Source of the DNA: an uncultured Paracoccaceae bacterium | Lineage (GTDB): Bacteria; Pseudomonadota; Alphaproteobacteria; Rhodobacterales; Rhodobacteraceae | NCBI GenBank assembly: GCA_937907485.1 | Contig: CALESR010000172.1 | Span: 1-16,396, forward strand | DNA length: 16,396 bases | Direction of reading: 5' to 3' | Shown here: in pieces, positions 14,785 to 16,396 of the stretch | Layout: each line of letters opens with the position of its first letter | Numbering within the stretch: position 1 is the stretch's first letter | The notes under the pieces: model-generated | Databases searched by the model: none | Seen by the model: the letters and a program-made list of their open reading frames with translations, nothing else | What the model was told of the DNA's origin: nothing | Translations under genes and position numbers: made by a program

Positions 14785-15819
14785 ATGAGCAGTGTATCCG
14801 GTTTTCGCGGCGTTTATGCCGTGGATTGGGCGCAGACCGCGCTTGACGAGGAATGGGGACTGGCCCCTGATCTGATCGGCAAAGGGATGACCTGGCGCTG
14901 GCGCGGGCGGGCCCTGCGGCTGGATGCCGGGGTGGCGACGCTGTGGCTGGACCGTCCGCAGGGGCGCGACGACCCGCGCAGCCGGGCGCGCAACCGACTG
15001 CGGCGTCTTGCGCTGGCGCCGATCCCCGGCGAGGTGCAGGACCAGACGTCAGAGCCGTCGTCGCAAACCGACTGGATCTCGCTGACCGACGGACAGCGCC
15101 CTTATCACGCGCGCATCCTGCGCCAACACGATCGCATGCTGGTGGTCTTTGACCCGCTGCTGCCGCCGCCCGAGCGGGACCTGTGGATCACCGGTGTCAA
15201 CCTGACCGCGGCCCCCGGCGCACGCCCGGCCGGGGTGATCTGCTTTTTGCCCGGCACGAGGATCGCGACGCCGCAGGGTCCGCGCGCGGTGGAAACGCTG
15301 GAACCCGGCGATCTGGTGACGACGCGCGACAATGGCGCGCAGCCGCTGGTCTGGCGCGGCGAGACCCGGCTGTCCGGGGCGGAACTCTATCTCTATCCGC
15401 AGCTTCGCCCGCTCAGGCTGCGGGCCGGGGCGCTGGGCTACGGCCAGCCGGACGGCGATCTGCTGATCTCGCCGGGGCACCGTCTGCTGATGACTCGCAA
15501 AGGCTGGCCGGGCGAGCCCGAAGTGCTGGTTGCCGCAGCCGACCTCGAGGACGGCAAGCGCCTGCGGCGGGATTTTTCCCTGTCCTCGGTGCGGTATGTG
15601 CACCTGATGCCGGCCCGGCACGAAATCCTGACCGCCAACGGCCAGCCCTGCGAGAGCTTTCACCCCGGCCTGGCCGATTCCGGTGTGCTGGCCTGGCATG
15701 CCCGCAGTCTGGAACGCGCGGCGCCGGGGCTGGCGGCTGATCCGGGGCGCTATGGCGATACCGCGCGGCGCTGCCTGTCACGCGGTGAGGCGGGCATTCT
15801 GCAGCGCGAACTGGCCTAG
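14785..15819 (+). CDS. Hint-domain protein of unknown function
   Basis: The 344-residue product has two halves. Residues 1-150 are an uncharacterised region, tryptophan-containing at the start and basic in the middle. From C153 begins a Hint (hedgehog/intein) fold of the Hint_2 type: CFLPGTRIATPQGPRAVETL then EPGDLVTTRDNG, later SPGHRLLMT with the block-B-like H232, and RYVHLMPARHEILTANG. C153 is the expected self-cleavage nucleophile. No HN-C/S splice junction is seen at the end, so at most N-terminal cleavage, not splicing, is likely. No signal peptide is visible. Such proteins are numerous in Rhodobacterales, often fused to secreted domains. ATG 14785 has only a weak AGG nine bases upstream. 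The TAG stop is shared with the next gene on the opposite strand. Confidence 0.82.
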   Translation: MSSVSGFRGVYAVDWAQTALDEEWGLAPDLIGKGMTWRWRGRALRLDAGVATLWLDRPQGRDDPRSRARNRLRRLALAPIPGEVQDQTSEPSSQTDWISLTDGQRPYHARILRQHDRMLVVFDPLLPPPERDLWITGVNLTAAPGARPAGVICFLPGTRIATPQGPRAVETLEPGDLVTTRDNGAQPLVWRGETRLSGAELYLYPQLRPLRLRAGALGYGQPDGDLLISPGHRLLMTRKGWPGEPEVLVAAADLEDGKRLRRDFSLSSVRYVHLMPARHEILTANGQPCESFHPGLADSGVLAWHARSLERAAPGLAADPGRYGDTARRCLSRGEAGILQRELA

Positions 15820-16109
15820 GCCCGCCAGCCGCGCCGCCGCAGCCAGACCCGCGCCCGCACGATGCTGCCGCCGACGGCCGGGCGCAGGCGCGGGATGTCG
15901 ACCGCCAGCAACAGCAGGCCCAAGGGCAGCATCCAGAACCCCAGCACCGGCAGGAATCCCAGAAAACCGCCTGCGATGAAGGCCAGTGCCACCGGCGCCC
16001 GCAGCCACAGCCGACCCGGCGCCACCAGCCCACGCAGCGCGCCGCCCATCCGGGGCAAGGCCCGCTCGAAAAGGTTGATCTGGCGCGAGAAACGGCGATC
16101 GGTGGGCAT
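15816..16109 (-). CDS. Small hypothetical membrane protein
   Basis: The 97-residue product has a basic N-terminus (MPTDRRFSRQINLFERALPR), a hydrophobic stretch of about 33 residues (39-71, ALAFIAGGFLGFLPVLGFWM and onward) that could form two short helices with a turn at LPVLG, and a very arginine-rich C-terminus (RARVWLRRRGWRA). The positive ends suggest both termini are cytoplasmic. ATG 16109 has AGGAG five bases upstream, which supports it as a real gene. Its stop codon overlaps that of the Hint gene through CTAG. I do not recognise a named family; it resembles short conserved alphaproteobacterial proteins of unknown role. Confidence 0.75.
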   Translation of the reverse strand: MPTDRRFSRQINLFERALPRMGGALRGLVAPGRLWLRAPVALAFIAGGFLGFLPVLGFWMLPLGLLLLAVDIPRLRPAVGGSIVRARVWLRRRGWRA

Positions 16110-16190
16110 TCGGGCTCCTGCGGCGGCGGTGCGTCTCAGGTGGGGACCCGGCCGCCACGCCGCAAGGGGGCTTTTCTCACGTCCCGGTCA

Positions 16191-16218
16191 TTGACTCCGC
16201 CAGTGGCGCTTGTATAAG
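16191..16218 (+). promoter_or_regulatory. Strong sigma-70 type promoter of rpsD
   Basis: TTGACT (16191-16196, five of six consensus bases) and TATAAG (16213-16218, five of six) are separated by 16 bases. Transcription would begin near 16225, leaving a leader of about 130 bases before the rpsD start. Strength fits a ribosomal protein gene. Confidence 0.75.
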
Positions 16219-16224
16219 CCGCCC

Positions 16225-16356
16225 GTCCGGACCCCCGCTGTGCAAACACGGGGCATGGATTTTCATTGGTGTTGGCGGCCCCCGCAAGGGGATGCCTGTC
16301 GCCGGGGCAACCCGGAAAGGACAACGCCCTTCTGAACACGAAGAAGGAGATCAGCG
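16225..16356 (+). promoter_or_regulatory. Structured 5' leader of rpsD
   Basis: The predicted leader contains two tetraloop hairpins, CCCC-GCAA-GGGG (16280-16291) and CCGGG-GCAA-CCCGG (16302-16315). A third hairpin, CCTTCT (16328-16333) with AGAAGG (16342-16347), covers the Shine-Dalgarno sequence AAGGAG (16344-16349). GCAA is a GNRA loop, a common tertiary docking element. Masking of the ribosome binding site suggests translational control, for example feedback by S4, which is known to repress its own mRNA in other bacteria using other leader structures. Confidence 0.45.
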
Positions 16357-16396
16357 GTGACCAAACGCACCTCTGCCAAGTACAAGATCGACCGCC
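16357..16396 (+). CDS. rpsD: 30S ribosomal protein S4, N-terminal fragment
   Basis: Only the GTG start and 12 complete codons are inside the window, reading (M)TKRTSAKYKIDR. This matches the start of alphaproteobacterial S4, an rRNA-binding protein that nucleates assembly of the 30S subunit. AAGGAG at 16344-16349 lies seven bases before the GTG. The gene continues past the right edge. The assignment rests on a short segment plus the strong promoter and leader, but the N-terminal sequence is characteristic. Confidence 0.82.
   Translation, partial: MTKRTSAKYKIDR

Overview
The window is high-GC chromosomal DNA with dense, often overlapping housekeeping genes. The gene content (HflK with a glycine-rich N-terminus, a glutathione reductase with a CVIRGC redox centre, a Hint_2-type protein, and an S4 N-terminus beginning with TKRTSAKYKID) points to an alphaproteobacterium, most likely of the Rhodobacteraceae. 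This placement is inference from protein style, not from a search. I see no insertion sequence, prophage, CRISPR array, tRNA or rRNA gene.

Left part (1-4172), all on the plus strand: glutathione reductase (gor), the membrane-anchored SPFH pair hflK-hflC joined by an ATGA overlap and closed by a strong intrinsic terminator, then a small two-helix membrane protein resembling the bacterial PH-domain family. A 329-base stretch without a confident gene follows. It holds a possible decayed secreted-peptide ORF, a clear sigma-70 type promoter and a leader hairpin.

Middle (4502-6387): a dihydroorotase-family gene that has lost several metal-binding and substrate-binding residues (the non-catalytic PyrC-prime type that scaffolds aspartate transcarbamoylase), overlapping plsY, the acyl-phosphate-dependent glycerol-3-phosphate acyltransferase. 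plsY meets a minus-strand operon tail to tail, the two stop codons sharing one CTAG. That operon (9511 to 6384) reads paaG-paaI-paaK-tetR, part of the phenylacetyl-CoA catabolic pathway (epoxide isomerase, salvage thioesterase, CoA ligase) with a TetR-family gene as its last member. An imperfect palindrome upstream of paaG is a candidate operator.

Right part: gltA (citrate synthase) and gltX (glutamyl-tRNA synthetase) on the minus strand, then divergently comEC (DNA-uptake channel) and a Hint-domain protein on the plus strand. The latter converges on a 97-residue membrane protein, again through a shared CTAG stop. The window ends with the first 12 complete codons of rpsD (ribosomal protein S4), preceded by a strong promoter and a long leader with two GCAA-tetraloop hairpins and a hairpin that covers the Shine-Dalgarno sequence.

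The points most worth a second look are the catalytically disabled PyrC with its own promoter and hairpin leader and no pyrB in the window, the structured rpsD leader, a short patch of foreign-looking codon use inside gltX, the Hint-domain protein with an uncharacterised N-terminal half, and the repeated CTAG shared-stop arrangement.
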